The notes under the pieces: generated by a model | Seen by the model: the letters and a program-made list of their open reading frames with translations, nothing else | Database searches by the model: none | Told to the model about the DNA's origin: nothing | Assembly: GCA_035578905.1 (NCBI GenBank) | Contig: JAQJVL010000004.1 | Location: forward strand, 3,391,582-3,455,581 | DNA: 64,000 bases | From: Stictocephala bisonia | Taxonomy: Eukaryota > Arthropoda > Insecta > Hemiptera > Membracidae | Direction: 5' to 3' | Shown: positions 34,401-44,870 of the stretch, one piece after another | Layout: each line of letters begins with the position of its first letter | Numbering within the stretch: position 1 is the first letter of the stretch | Program-made: the position numbers and the translations under genes

Positions 34401-37400
34401 TAAATAACTAATCTGAGGTATGTAGGGTGGCTGTACGCAACTGATCTGTGGTACATCAGTATGTTAGGTGACCATAAGTAACTGATCTGAGGTATGTCAA
34501 AAGTAGGGTGGCCATAAGTGATCTGAAGTATGTCCATATGTAGGGTGACCATGAGTAACTGATCTAAGGTGTATCAATATGTAGGGTTTTTCTCCTTCGG
34601 GCATATCATCCGAGGTATTTCTGTACATAGGGTGGCTATAAGTAACTGTTCTGAGGACTGTTCTTTTGCAGGTTGGTCATACATGTAAATAACTGATCGG
34701 AGAAATATGTAGGGTGACCATGAGTAACTGATCTGAGGTAGTCCGTATGTTGGGTGGTCATAAGTAACTGATTTGGAGTATGTATATTAGTAGGGTGATC
34801 AATATCTTCCTCTATAATTTTCAAACAAAAAAGTCTACACTAAAATAAAATCAGTTAATTGATTTCAAAATTAGAAAACAAATCACCATACTAATTGACT
34901 CAGAAGCCTTACTTGTTTAAAATGAAATTTGAAGCTATAAGCATGAAAAGAGAAAATTCATTTCCTTGACAGGTATATCCCATACTGGCAATTTCATATG
35001 CTAATCTTCCAAGACCAGCTCCTGGTACCAGCACTTTGACACTTTCAACACATCTGTAATATACCATGCCAATTAGCATACAGTAATCTATATTATTGTA
35101 ACATGAATATAAAAATAATACAAGACATTAAAAACAGCTAAAAAATCTATATTTATTTTAAAGTATAATATTTATTTGCAATACATATATCAAATTGTGT
35201 AAGTAGAAGATATTATGCAAAGATGGCTCTATATGTCTGAATTAATTATGTAGAGCTTCATGTTAAAATTCACTCATTTATCACAATTATAAGATATTTT
35301 CCCAGCAACCAAAACCGTCAAGTCCATGTCACAGAGCTCTCAGTCTAAAATCTACAAAAATTCTAAACAGTTTCTTTTTATATAATAAATAGATGCCAGT
35401 CTTTAAATATGGAAAATGGAAACGGACAGTGCTCATTTTGCGTTTTAAGATTGCAACATAAAATCGGTTTCAAATTCCAAATCTATGACAATTTCGTGGT
35501 CTGGAATTAAATTTCCTACAACTTTGGTTTCTGGCTTTTTCTTTATTATCTATTACCTCATAAAACAATTGTAATTTTTAAAAAGATTAACGTGATTGGA
35601 ACTTGTGTATGGCTTACACTTTTGGACTAAAACCTAACTTTTCATGGTATGAATTAAATTGTATACACTTTGGCCTTTAGACTCTTCTATATATGAAATC
35701 ATCATCTCAGAAATCAGCCTTACTTTCAAATAAGGTCAGTGTGATTATTCCCTATATAGAGATGGAGACAGGAAACACTTACACATATGGCTAAAGTTTT
35801 TGGCTATAACATCTGAGGATAAATATACGAGATATGAGGGTCTGAATTAAAAATGTTGTAACTTTAGTGTATTGCTTTTTTTCTGCCAAATTTTTTTAAA
35901 GAAAACGGCTTTACTTAAAAAAAAGTTAATGAGAGCATTTTCCTAAGTGATTTGATATGGAAAATAAATCACATTCTTTATTAATTGTTTTTTCAAGCTA
36001 ATGTTGCAAAATCAGTGAATATATTTTTCATCGACACAAGGAATGATAGACTAAGGCCTAGGACCTAAGGCAGGCATGAGTGTAGCGATATTTGGAAGGA
36101 TGAGCTGAGATTTAATGAGTGAGGTTACGAATGAACTGCAGTTGAAGCAGAGGGTATCCTCTAGTTTTAATTTGTTTACTGTTTATTTTTACTATGCAAC
36201 ATGTTCATAATTAAGACAGTGTTTGGAACATGAAACTTTACAGTTATCTCAGCAGCTGTCTAACATCACCATATTTATTTTGTTTAAAACAACAGTTCAT
36301 TTACCTTTTATCTGAGGGAAAATTTCTAATGACTTCATCAATAATAGGTTGGTAGCAAGCAGTCCGCTCTGTTATGCCTTCTTCACTCCAATCTCTAACA
36401 AATTGTTTTAAAGTTACTTGAACTCTATCGATGTCCATAGCCGTAGGCTCTTGTTCATCTTGCTAAATGATATTAATATTAATTACAATGACATAAGCAC
36501 TGTGATTATTCCATTCATTTAAGAATTGAGTTAATAATACAAGAAAACAATAGAATACAAATTTGTTCATTTAGAAAAATGAACAAACATTTGTAAATAA
36601 AAATTGGGTAAAACAATTACACAACCTTTAACCTAAAATAAACATTAAACACATCTAGGTAGTACTATAAACAAATTATAAAAAAGGTAACTATTGAAAT
36701 TTTAAAATCATTTAACTCTTTGTTACTCTAGAACGATTAATTTTGAAAAGTATTTAGTACAAACATGTTTACTTCTACTTCGCTGATGGTTGTGCTTGTT
36801 TATTTAGTACAAACATGTTTACTTCTACTTCGCTGATGGTTGTGCTTGTTTATTTAGTACAAACATGTTTACTTCTACTTCGCTGATGGTTGTGCTTGTT
36901 TATTTAGTACAAACATGTTTACTTCTACTTCGCTGATGGTTGTGCTTGTTTATTTAGTACAAACATGTTTACTTCTACTTCGCTGATGGTTGTGCTTGTT
37001 TATTTAGTACAAACATGTTTACTTCTACTTCGCTGATGGTTGTGCTTGTTTATTTAGTACAAACATGTTTACTTCTACTTCGCTGATGGTTGTGCTTGTT
37101 TATTTAGTACAAACATGTTTACTTCTACTTCGCTGATGGTTGTGCTTGTTTATTTAGTACAAACATGTTTACTTCTACTTCGCTGATGGTTGTGCTTGTT
37201 TATTTAGTACAAACATGTTTACTTCTACTTCGCTGATGGTTGTGCTTGTTTATTTAGTACAAACATGTTTACTTCTACTTCGCTGATGGTTGTGCTTGTT
37301 TATTTAGTACAAACATGTTTACTTCTACTTCGCTGATGGTTGTGCTTGTTTATTTAGTACAAACATGTTTACTTCTACTTCGCTGATGGTTGTGCTTGTT

Positions 37401-39438
37401 TATTTAGTACAAACATGTTTACTTCTACTTCGCTGATGGTTGTGCTTGTTTATTTAGTACAAACATGTTTACTTCTACTTCGCTGATGGTTGTGCTTGTT
37501 TATTTAGTACAAACATGTTTACTTCTACTTCGCTGATGGTTGTGCTTGTTTATTTAGTACAAACATGTTTACTTCTACTTCGCTGATGGTTGTGCTTGTT
37601 TATTTAGTACAAACATGTTTACTTCTACTTCGCTGATGGTTGTGCTTGTTTATTTAGTACAAACATGTTTACTTCTACTTCGCTGATGGTTGTGCTTGTT
37701 TATTTCAAATGCTATGTGTTTCTACTCATTTATTTATTACCAACTTAACTCACCATCATCAATATTACTAAGAATGTATAAACTCTACTAATCCAGTATG
37801 AGGAGAACACTGTGGACCCTTAACCCCAACAACTGAAGAACATGAGAGGAATTTCCCTCTGCATTCCGCCTACTGTTTTCCCTTACCTGGTGCGGAGGTC
37901 TCTGCTTCCCAGAATTCTCTAAAGGAAATTCAGGAAAAACTGGAAACTCTAAAAGCAACTCCTAAGGAAATACTAGAAGAGTCTCCAGATGAAAGAAAAA
38001 TTGATAGCAAGGGAGGAATTGATGGCAATGAGAGGAGTGCTCCTCTAATTGCATGCCGCTAGTATGCAACAGAAAAACATTTCTATTAACGTTAAGAACA
38101 TCGTTAATAGTAAATAATCCATGGCATTACTAGAATCTTCCATGGATGTCATTGATTCCATAAGGAGGTTCTAGAAGTGACTTTTCAGTGTGTTATCACT
38201 GGGGAATCAAATTGCTGCAACGGAGGCCTCCATATACATCCAGCAGTCCGCCAAATGAGAACAGCAAAGAGAAAAGACTACGAGAACAGACTTCAGCTCT
38301 TTAAAAAGCTGAATAATAGTTCAGCTACATACAGGCTGAATACTAGTATCTGAGTACAGGCTATATTCAATGATGTTCAGGAGTTTACAGCAGTAGAGGT
38401 CCAGAAAAATGGGAGAATCTAAGATCAGAACTGAAAAAGAGCAAAGGGAAGCTCCTTTCTACATCATAAAAGATGAAGACACGCTCAAAAGCCAAAGAGA
38501 CAAGTAGTTCTGATCAACCCTGATGTTGAAAAGACTGGATGTAGTTTTGCTTACTGCCTGACTGACCCAGAATAAAATAGCTTACCCCCAAAGGAAAGTC
38601 AAGACACGCAGCCAGGCATGAAAGCATCTGAGAAGGTTCAGGCCTGTATCCCCGCAGGTCGTAGGAGGTTTAGTGAGTATCCCTTGCCTGTTTTCTGGAG
38701 GGCAAGTCCCAAACTCTGTTGCATAAATGCATTCACCCTAGTTAAAAAAAAGAACTAATCTGAAATGATTGTAGTTTGACAAATTAATCTTCAGACAGCA
38801 AGTTGTAATATGATTGTCTCTCTTTTTTTAAATAGTACAATAAGAGTGTTAATAAAGTCAAATTAATAATGAAATGAATTTAGTCAATATAAATTTTGAG
38901 GGACTATGATAATACAAATATGATATTAAAATCATTAAATTTAATTATTGTACAAGTAAACCATATAATTCCTTTGCACAGGACTTGTAAAATACTCGTA
39001 TTCTAATATTTTAAAATCAATCTGATAAAGGATATTCAAAAGTTCAGAGTTAAAAATGAAATAAGATTTACCTTGACATATTAGGCACAAGGTTTTCTAG
39101 GAAGGATCTGTATGATAAATGTACCATGATCATGCAATAATGCAATAAGAATAATAGAGTTACACTGACACAACAAAAAGTATATGATTTCTGCTAATAA
39201 ATGTATTGTTATTTTCTTAACAGTACAGAAAAAACTTACCAAATTATTTGTATGGTTTGTGTTTACAAACATACATTGAACATCTTTTATGATTAAGTTA
39301 ACAAGTTCTTGGTTATGTTGGATGCATTTTTCAATATCAAATAAACTTTCATAGTAGCTTTTGAGAAGTATTTGTTGATTATCAGGTAGTGACGTTATTC
39401 GAGCTTTGTACAATTTGATTTTTTCATCTAGGTGTGAT
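25335..39438 (-). CDS. CARNMT1: Carnosine N-methyltransferase, 7 exons, 5' end not found
   Basis: Exons in coding order: 39438-39240, 36462-36305, 35053-34913, 32720-32552, 28998-28890, 27665-27541 and 25445-25335. All introns are GT..AG and phases join exactly, giving 1012 nt and 336 residues to a TAG stop. The family transfers a methyl group from SAM to carnosine (beta-alanyl-histidine) to make anserine. Visible signatures: [12 protein letters not shown] and [12 protein letters not shown] near the N-terminus, [19 protein letters not shown], the SAM motif [16 protein letters not shown] (residues 126-141), [44 protein letters not shown] (231-245) and [11 protein letters not shown]. The human protein has about 409 residues, so roughly 70 N-terminal residues are missing. 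Introns are full of transposons; the parts not listed separately (for example 25446-26625, 30304-31688, 33466-34315, 35054-36304) show nothing recognisable. Confidence 0.93.
26626..26939. mobile_element. mariner-type MITE in a CARNMT1 intron
   Basis: 314 bp flanked by TA. Termini TGAGGCATGTAC and, from the right, CGAGGCATGTTTATAAAG; the similarity continues inward to GTCCC(A/G)CC(A/G)TTGTAGCGCTG, so the inverted repeats are about 45-55 bp with a gap of roughly 10 bp in the left one. No coding capacity. Confidence 0.75.
27541..27665 (-). CDS. CARNMT1: CARNMT1 exon 6 (of those seen)
   Basis: Acceptor TTTGTTTAAG then GTGGAGTTTGG; codes [17 protein letters not shown] and ends GFVIE before donor GTAAAG. 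125 bp; starts by completing a Gly codon. Confidence 0.93.
28557..28675 (+). repeat. tRNA-derived SINE, family 2, copy 1
   Basis: Begins TGGTGGCTCAGTGGCTAAGG, an A-box-like string, continues with a degenerate B box (AAGTCCAAATCCCC) and ends AAGTGAAGTTAAAAAAAAA. It shares its plan and much of its sequence with 30146-30303 (GTGGCTC..., CAGGC/TCTGTA..., CCCATGTG.AC.GG.AAGTGAA.TT). It lies in a CARNMT1 intron. Confidence 0.6.
28890..28998 (-). CDS. CARNMT1: CARNMT1 exon 5 (of those seen)
   Basis: Acceptor TTTTTTTCAG then ATCTATCAAACACC; codes [20 protein letters not shown] and ends EILKP plus one base before donor GTGAAAA. 109 bp. FFIDCAHN is the conserved segment near the active site. Confidence 0.94.
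29057..29851. mobile_element. Possible piggyBac-type MITE in a CARNMT1 intron
   Basis: TTAA at 29053-29056 followed by CCCTTATTATG, and at the far end GCTTTTAGGG followed by TTAA (29852-29855). Terminal match is short (CCCT plus AGCAC). Near the left end TGTAAGCACATATA is repeated twice, like subterminal repeats. The middle (29180-29360) is GC-richer. No coding capacity recognised. Confidence 0.4.
30146..30303 (+). repeat. tRNA-derived SINE, family 2, copy 2
   Basis: GGTGGCTCGTAGGCCTTAG near the start, a B-box-like TTTCGAGTCC, then CCACAGGTCTACAACCCATG and AGTGAAATTTTTTT at the end. Related to 28557-28675; longer by about 40 bp in the middle. Confidence 0.6.
31689..31961 (+). repeat. tRNA-derived SINE, family 1, copy 2
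   Basis: Over 90% identical to 659-924, from GGTCGGTAGC to an AATAAATAAAT tail. B box AGTTCGATCCC intact. It lies in a CARNMT1 intron on the opposite strand to the gene. Confidence 0.75.
32138..32356 (+). CDS. Short acidic open frame of unknown nature
   Basis: A 72-codon frame starts [20 protein letters not shown] and is rich in D, E and S. An acidic N-terminus of this sort is common in piggyBac-like and other transposases, but no further domain follows, and the frame lies antisense in a CARNMT1 intron. It may be a transposon first-exon remnant or chance. Confidence 0.2.
   Translation: MSSQFGEEDINCLLDVLMSSEPDRGDWNCNLGSESELDNINYDLNFLPSDETCGIDFCTRSKDYLHYIFFFI
32552..32720 (-). CDS. CARNMT1: CARNMT1 exon 4 (of those seen)
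   Basis: Acceptor GCGTTTTAG then GTGCAATGGGAC; codes [19 protein letters not shown] and ends TMAAGDFLE before donor GTTTGTTG. 169 bp. The first base completes a Lys codon begun in the previous exon. Confidence 0.94.
32989..33180 (-). pseudogene. Acidic open frame next to a piggyBac-like end
   Basis: A 63-codon frame rich in D, E and S ([27 protein letters not shown]). It reads away from the TTAA-type terminus at 33463, as the acidic N-terminus of a piggyBac transposase would. No catalytic region follows. The assignment is inference only. Confidence 0.25.
33374..33462 (-). repeat. piggyBac-like terminus with subterminal direct repeat
   Basis: Ends CAATGGG followed by TTAA. Inside, TGCGAGCTGAGCTCGTCATTG is followed about 45 bp later by TGCGAGCTTAGCTTGTCAGTG. 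A TTAA-adjacent CCC terminus with nearby repeats is the piggyBac pattern. The other end was not found. Confidence 0.35.
34316..34800. repeat. Degenerate minisatellite in a CARNMT1 intron
   Basis: About 11 imperfect units of roughly 40 bp built on TAGGGTGGCCATAAGTAACTGATCTGAGGTATGTC-like sequence (key words AGGGTGG, AAGTAACTGATCTGAGG). Lengths vary by several bases between units. Confidence 0.8.
34913..35053 (-). CDS. CARNMT1: CARNMT1 exon 3 (of those seen), SAM-binding
   Basis: Acceptor TATATTACAG then ATGTGTTGAAAG; codes [20 protein letters not shown] and, later, [17 protein letters not shown] before donor GTAAGG. 141 bp. [11 protein letters not shown] is the glycine-rich SAM-binding loop. 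Confidence 0.95.
36305..36462 (-). CDS. CARNMT1: CARNMT1 exon 2 (of those seen)
   Basis: Acceptor CATTTAG then CAAGATGAACAAG; codes [20 protein letters not shown], then [19 protein letters not shown] and NFPSDK before donor GTAAATG. 158 bp. Confidence 0.94.
36751..37705. repeat. 50-bp minisatellite, 19 identical copies plus 5 bases
   Basis: The unit starts TATTTAGTACAAACATGTTT and ends GGTTGTGCTTGTT; 19 complete copies (36751-37700) show no substitution, and a 5-base partial copy follows. The array lies in the CARNMT1 intron between 36462 and 39240. Identity across all units points to very recent expansion or active homogenisation. Confidence 0.97.
37790..38750 (+). pseudogene. Possible decayed retroelement ORF1
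   Basis: This segment has a coding-like composition with many K and E codons (for example [21 protein letters not shown] at about 37917-37980) and a later stretch reading [20 protein letters not shown] near 38660-38720, with many stops. It resembles a degraded gag-like ORF1 of a LINE, but no diagnostic motif remains. Lies in the same CARNMT1 intron. Confidence 0.25.
39240..39438 (-). CDS. CARNMT1: CARNMT1 most upstream exon seen
   Basis: Acceptor GATGTTTTAG then ATCACACCTAGATG; codes [20 protein letters not shown] and, later, [20 protein letters not shown], ending NHTNNL before donor GTAAGT. 199 bp. It starts with the last base of a codon, so at least one earlier exon must exist. Confidence 0.92.
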
Positions 39439-40148
39439 CTAAAACATCATAAATCATAATTATAACAAATAAATTAAATAATGGCCAATTTACACAAATA
39501 TAATAAGATAAAATGAAATATGGAAAATATAGTTTACTCAAAGAGGAAATAACAAACTTCAAATCTAATAAACACTTTAAAGAGTTACAACACTAAAAAA
39601 ACTGTAATTAATTATTTTACAATTTACTATTACCATAGCAGATAAATGATGTTAAATTATTGCAGATATATTCCATAATAAATGTATTATTTTTTATCTT
39701 AATATTAATCAATAAGAATGGTATATTGTAATGTGTGATGGACATTTTAAAGAATCAATTAATTAGTCTTCTGAGTATGACGTTTTATGAAATCATCACA
39801 AACATTTTCCACTGTAAATATGAGGAGAGTATACATAAATTATTTATATCAGACCCTAAACTGAGTGTATCATCATGGAGAAAAAAAACCTGAAATATAG
39901 AAAGAGATATAATTTAAAAGGCGAATCACGCAGCTGGAGCCTGAAAAATATTAGAAATTTCATTTTTTAAATTTAATAACTCCCCCTCTCTGGATGGTAA
40001 TCTTGCATTGATGTGTCAGTGGGGACTGTGTACTCTGACAACCTCGAGAGCAATGCTAGCAGTAGCTATGCTACTAGTAGGGTCTCCCATGCCGGACAGG
40101 TCTTCGTGAAGCAGGAGCATGACTAAAAGTAATACCATGGTTCTCCAG

Positions 40149-40156
40149 GTTGGGGG
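40149..40156. repeat. Target-site duplication of the hAT MITE, left
   Basis: GTTGGGGG, matched at 40690-40697 by TTTGGGGG (7 of 8). Confidence 0.6.
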
Positions 40157-40689
40157 TAGTGATGGAAAGTAGCAGCTATTTGCCTATCATAGTGGCTACT
40201 GCTACATTCCATCAAAGTGATTTCACTGATTTGTCTTTGTGTACCACTTTCAAATATTCAATACTTCTAACAAACCACATGACAGTCAAACGTAAAGGTT
40301 TGCAAATAGTGAAACTGTAATCACTTCCATCTCGTAAAAAAATCTTCCATAATGGTCTTTTTAACTGTCTAGACTGAAAATACATAGTTCGAAGATGGTG
40401 GTGGCAGACAGAGACATTGAACGCATGTCATAGTCACAACTCACAGCGTAGGCACAGACCCAATTACATATGCTAATGACTTCTCTTTTGGCAGTGGAGT
40501 GGGTAACTGTTCTGCACTTGTGAACCATGTGTCATGCCTGTGAGTTGTACGACCAGTCACTTTGTCATCCGTCAGATGTGATCGTATACCTGCTACTTTT
40601 GGCTAGTGACTGTGAGTGACTCAGCCAAAAGTACTTTTCACTGAATCACAGTGAAAAGTAGCAGTTCTGGAAATTACTTCCAATCACTA
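40157..40689. mobile_element. hAT-type MITE inside the RTE element
   Basis: 533 bp; termini TAGTGATGGAAAGTAGCAGC and, from the right, TAGTGATTGGAAGTAATTTCC, with 8-bp flanking duplications differing in one base. The subterminal string GTGAAAAGTAGCAG is repeated inside. No coding capacity. Confidence 0.7.
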
Positions 40690-40761
40690 TTTGGGGGTTG
40701 GGCGTTGGACTGACAACCTACTCCATAAAAAACACTTCTTACTTATTGCCATTAGAATGCC

Positions 40762-42160
40762 TTGGAAAGGGACTGGAATTTATGGAAAAACACCTGTCTT
40801 AGAACAAATGCCAGTAAAAGTAATACCAGATACAGTATAGAAATTCTGTCAAAGGAACTAGAAGAAAGGAACATGAATGTTGTAGCTCTTCAAGAAACCA
40901 GAAGGCTATTGACTAGAAAAATGAATACCAAAGGTTACATAACATACTATAGTGTATGTGATAATGATAGATATCATGGCAGACCTGATTTTGCAGAATG
41001 TTTCGAAATTAGAAGAACGTTAAGCAGTCATGTATTTTAACAATAAGAATTAAAGAAAAGTTTTCAAATACAAGGTACAGTCAAAAAGTATCTGGAATTG
41101 TTTGAAATATATTTAATGAACAAAGATAAAAACTCACAAACCTATTTTCCTTCAAAATACTCTCCTCCTGCAACAACACACTTGTTCCAACGATCGATCA
41201 TACAGTTATTCAAAACACTGTTGACACTTATGTTCTAGCATGGTAAGGCGAAGCTTGACTGAGCAGTTATGTAGTAACTGGGATCGATGTGCAAAATATT
41301 GTCATGCAGCGAAATCTGATTGTTTTCTGCCCATTTTTCAGTCCAATTCCTCCAAATGGAATCTCGTAAGTTCAAAAGAATTGTTGAGTAGACAATGCCA
41401 TGTGATAAATTTCCCTAATGTGCGATTTCATTAATCATTATTCTACTGTTTGCATTGACAGTTTTTCAAACATGCTTCATTTTGTCATCTGTGGTTGCAG
41501 TTGAAGGGCGTTGACTGTGAGAGTCATCTTCAATGTTTATGCGACCTTCATGTAAACATTTGTGTCTTTCGTAAACCTGGCTTTATTCATTGCCTCAACT
41601 CTGAATGCTTGAATTAACATTCTAGTGTCTCAGAAGATGACTTTTAAAGTAAAACAGAAAATTTAATGTTTTTTTACTGTTCATTAGATCGATTTTCAAA
41701 AACCGACAATGTAAATACAAATATATAAAAAAAATTGCTCTCCACAGGGGCACAACAGCGGCTGAGAGATACTGCCGCCAACGACATCCCTTCTTCAAGA
41801 GCAGTGCCAGCAGCTAAACAACAAAATTCCCACCAGCAACCACGCTACGTGACTCTGGACATTGATTTCGAGAACTTTTTGATTGTACCTCATATATCTT
41901 TAGTAGGCATATATGCTCCCACTGAAGTTCAAGAGAAGATGATAAAGAATGATTTTATTGATTTCTTGAAGAAATAACAAATGACCTAACCCAATATGAG
42001 TTAAGACTGATTTCAGGAGACACAACCGCCAAAATAGGGAAGAAAGAAGAAATATGGACAGCCATTTCTAGCAAAGAAAGTATTCATAAATCATCAAATG
42101 ACAAAGGAACTAGACGTCTAAGTTTATGCGAAGCCCTCAATTTTGAGATTATGAGTACAT
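40762..42160 (+). pseudogene. RTE-type APE endonuclease, broken
   Basis: The first block (40762-41040) has YSIEILSKELEERNMNVVAL followed by QETR, the QE motif of the endonuclease in RTE/'craniofacial development protein 2'-like sequences. After an insertion, 41860-41977 has ISLVGIYAPTEVQEKM, the next conserved block (YAPT), then in another frame a GDTNAKIG-like stretch (near 42017-42045) and LCEALNFEI near 42120. Multiple stops. Confidence 0.65.
41085..41700 (-). pseudogene. mariner remnant, internally deleted
   Basis: On the minus strand, 41580-41485 reads HEGRINIEDDSHSQRPSTAT, the linker after the helix-turn-helix of mariner transposases (GRxSVEDDxRSGRPST type), and 41210-41140 reads NCMIDRWNKCVVAGGEYFEGK and a stop, the usual mariner C-terminus. 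Most of the catalytic domain is lost or unreadable. The terminus at 41083 (TACAGTCAAAAAGTATCTGG) is of mariner type. Confidence 0.6.
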
Positions 42161-42333
42161 TAAGTATTTCCTTATAAAATAATATAGTGAAGTGTTACTA
42201 CAACTTCCTTTTGTTTTTCACCCATTATGAAGCACAACAGGTATGAAGGTATGTAAATAGAATACAAACACAACATAATAAACTAAACACAAAGGAATAG
42301 AAGAAATAACACGAAACAAACTTCAGATGAATA

Positions 42334-42427
42334 ACTGAATGTCATTAAACGAGCAGATTCTGGTGAATCTGAAAAAATAATCGCTTCAGAATTAAGAGTG
42401 GGAACAAGCATTGTAAGTGATAATAAA
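42334..42427 (+). pseudogene. Fragment of a Tigger/pogo helix-turn-helix
   Basis: Open run reading LNVIKRADSGESEKIIASEL then RVGTSIVSDN, close to the first helix-turn-helix of Tigger/CENP-B-like transposases (K..VI.R...GES...IA..LGV..STV). No terminal repeats identified. Confidence 0.35.
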
Positions 42428-43925
42428 ATGTGTACAGGAGTCTTTATTCATGCTGATACAGGAAAATTATTTTGATATTTTTAATCAGCCTACCAAACTT
42501 TCTTAAAATCAGCTATAATACCTCAGGTACCAAGGTAAAAAATATTTTTTTTTATTGTTAAGACATTAATATTATGATGACAAGAACCGGTAAAAATAAA
42601 AATAGGAAAATTTATCTTTACAGTATAAAATAATACAATATAAAGTATTAGGGAAGAAAACTTAAAAAAAAAATTAAGTTGTGAATTAATATAAAATAAA
42701 AAAAAAATGATAACCAAGCTTTTGTATTTATTGCAAGTAAAAATACAGCTGAACTAAAACCAGCAATTAACTAATCGTTTACTATAACTATGTTTACATT
42801 GACAAAATGTTTCCTGCGAGAAGAACTTTTCATAAAAGTATAAGTTTTTATAGATAAACAGTGCTGATATTTTAAAACTAAAAATGAAAACAGTTTTGTT
42901 GAATTTTGTTCGAAAATTTCTTGTACAAAATATTTGAAAAAAGGATTACAGTTTCATAATATGTTTAATTTTAATTAGTTTAAAAATTTTGAAGACAAGA
43001 AAATGTATTTTCAGTGACTGAATTAATTTTAAAATGTTGTTGGAGACAAGAAAATGTATGTTATATGAAAAGTTGCATGTATTGCTAGTTACATAAAACC
43101 ATATGAACCAAAAATCTGACTATACAAAAATGAATCAACATATGTCCACTTACCACACACCTACAGAACTAAACCACTAAACAATTTATTAAACTACATA
43201 TTACCCTCACCATATTAACAATAAACAACAAAAATGTTAGATATTTCCCATCATCTCTCACCTTACAGAGATAACAGTAAAGATAGAAAATGTTTAATAC
43301 AAGTAAATGTAACAAAACTAAAATATTCTCTAAATGTTTTAGGCAAGAAGAATGAGATTAAAAACTAAGAGAAGGACATAGGTATATCTAGGATCAGGAA
43401 AGTAAACAATAGACCTAATGTTCACTATCAGATGCAGATAAAAATATAACGATATGGAAAAAGAATTAGTTACCTCTTTCCTAGACATGGAAGAGGCACA
43501 TGGCAGTGTATTAGATATAAAGATTGACCATTGTGGTGTTTGACGTAAGGAGGCAGGAACAGACAGGTCAATGTTCTGAAATCATCCCGAGCTTCAAGGG
43601 TCCCTAAAAAAATTAAAAACAGGTTTTTTCTTTTCTTGCAGCATTGATTTGCAACTATTACTCCTCTCGAATTATGATTAGGGGATAAACATCTTTCTCT
43701 CAGGTACAAAACCAAAACATGTGACATTCGGAGACCTGTCTTGATAGCAATTAGATACATGAAGATGAGAACACTTGATAAGCTGGCCTACATTATCGAC
43801 AGGAGCTATATATGATTGTTTTAAGGGTGTGTTGTTATGTGTGGAATGTAAGTGAAATGTCATACAAGAATAAATTGTAGTTGCTATGACAACTAACATC
43901 ACTAACATTAGATTACTGATTAAAT
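42428..43925. other. Unassigned AT-rich stretch
   Basis: No gene recognised. A minus-strand block at 43475-43602 has splice-site-like edges and one open frame but a low-complexity, unfamiliar translation; it is not called as an exon. Confidence 0.4.
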
Positions 43926-44275
43926 CCTCCCACGTACAGTGGTATTGACCCATCCGCCTGCCCATATAGGTCCAGTGCTCAATACCCACCTACCCGCCAA
44001 TACACGTACAGTAGTGATGAACCACCCGCCCACCCATACACGTACGGTGGCATTAACCCACCTGCCCACCCATAAACGTACACAGTGGCATTAACCCACT
44101 CGCCCACCCATATACGTACGGTGGGATTAACCCACCCGCCCACCCATACACGTACGGTGGCATTAACCCACCCGCCTACCCATTCACGGACAGTGGTATT
44201 AACCCACCTGCCCACCCATACACGTACGGTGGCATTAACTCACCCGCCCACCCATACACGTACGGTGGCATTAAA
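43926..44275 (-). repeat. 36-bp minisatellite, about 10 imperfect copies
   Basis: Units of the form ACACGTACGGTGGCATTAAC plus CCACCCGCCCACCCAT. The minus strand is open and reads as repeated 12-mers (RVWVGGWVNATV type) because 36 is a multiple of three. Isolated related units occur at 10184-10262. Confidence 0.9.
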
Positions 44276-44639
44276 TGTACAATCAATAGTTTGTAAATTA
44301 ATACTAAAGCTGGCAAAAGTTGTTAACTGTAAACTATGAATTAATGTAATTAATGTATACTGCTTTAAACACTAAGAGGAACAGTGTGATTTAATTTTTG
44401 TTTTAGTATTTTGTTTAGTGTTGTTTCCCATTTTGTTCCATAGCTGGACAAAGTTAAATAAACAACCTAAATAAAACTACATCATGGTCTTATTAACAGT
44501 TTATTATAAATGTGTCATATGGGCCATTATTCACTGATTTAAGTTGATATCCCACTTTACAGTATATAAGTATATGTATCTGCAGAACCATTCGTTGAAG
44601 CTCCAAACAGGCAATGGAGGCAATGCTTGATTACCTGCC

Positions 44640-44870
44640 ATTGATTCATTATTCATTAGTAAGACGCCGGATGAATAAGTGTAGATGAACGAGTGTAGTC
44701 ATTCTTACTAACTGTGGTCGACTGTTCGTCAGAAAGAGCTATTTATTAATAGTCCAATAGCCCGGGTAATGAAGGGACCTTCAGCTTTATGTGAAATCTG
44801 AGCCACGTAGTGTCGGTTTGATTTTCAGCTAACTGACAAGCCTGACACTTAGTTCTCGTCCCTACACAAC
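44640..44870 (-). repeat. Old, diverged SINE of family 1 or a relative
   Basis: On the minus strand the body aligns with the SINE at 659-924: GGGCTATTG..TATTAATA, CTTTCTGACGAACAGTCG, GACTACACTCGTTCATCTACAC and CGGCGTCTTACTAATGAATAA. The tRNA-like head is not clearly preserved. Confidence 0.5.

Larger units (their letters stand above)
39960..42160 (+). mobile_element. Decayed RTE-type LINE, 5' part, split twice
   Basis: The 5' region (about 39990-40156 and 40690-40740) has strings that I associate with RTE elements (GGTCTCCCATGCCGGACAGG and GGGCGTTGGACTGACAACC). The endonuclease follows at 40762-41040 and 41735-42160. A hAT MITE (40157-40689) and a mariner remnant (about 41085-41700) interrupt it. 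The RT domain is missing. Confidence 0.6.

Noticed and set aside
36751..37705. CRISPR-like regular repeat array
   Set aside because: The units are strictly contiguous with no unique spacers and lie in a eukaryotic intron; it is a minisatellite.
43475..43602. Minus-strand block with AG and GT edges and one open frame
   Set aside because: The translation is unfamiliar and compositionally odd (TCLFLPPYVKHHNG type), and no neighbouring exon fits.
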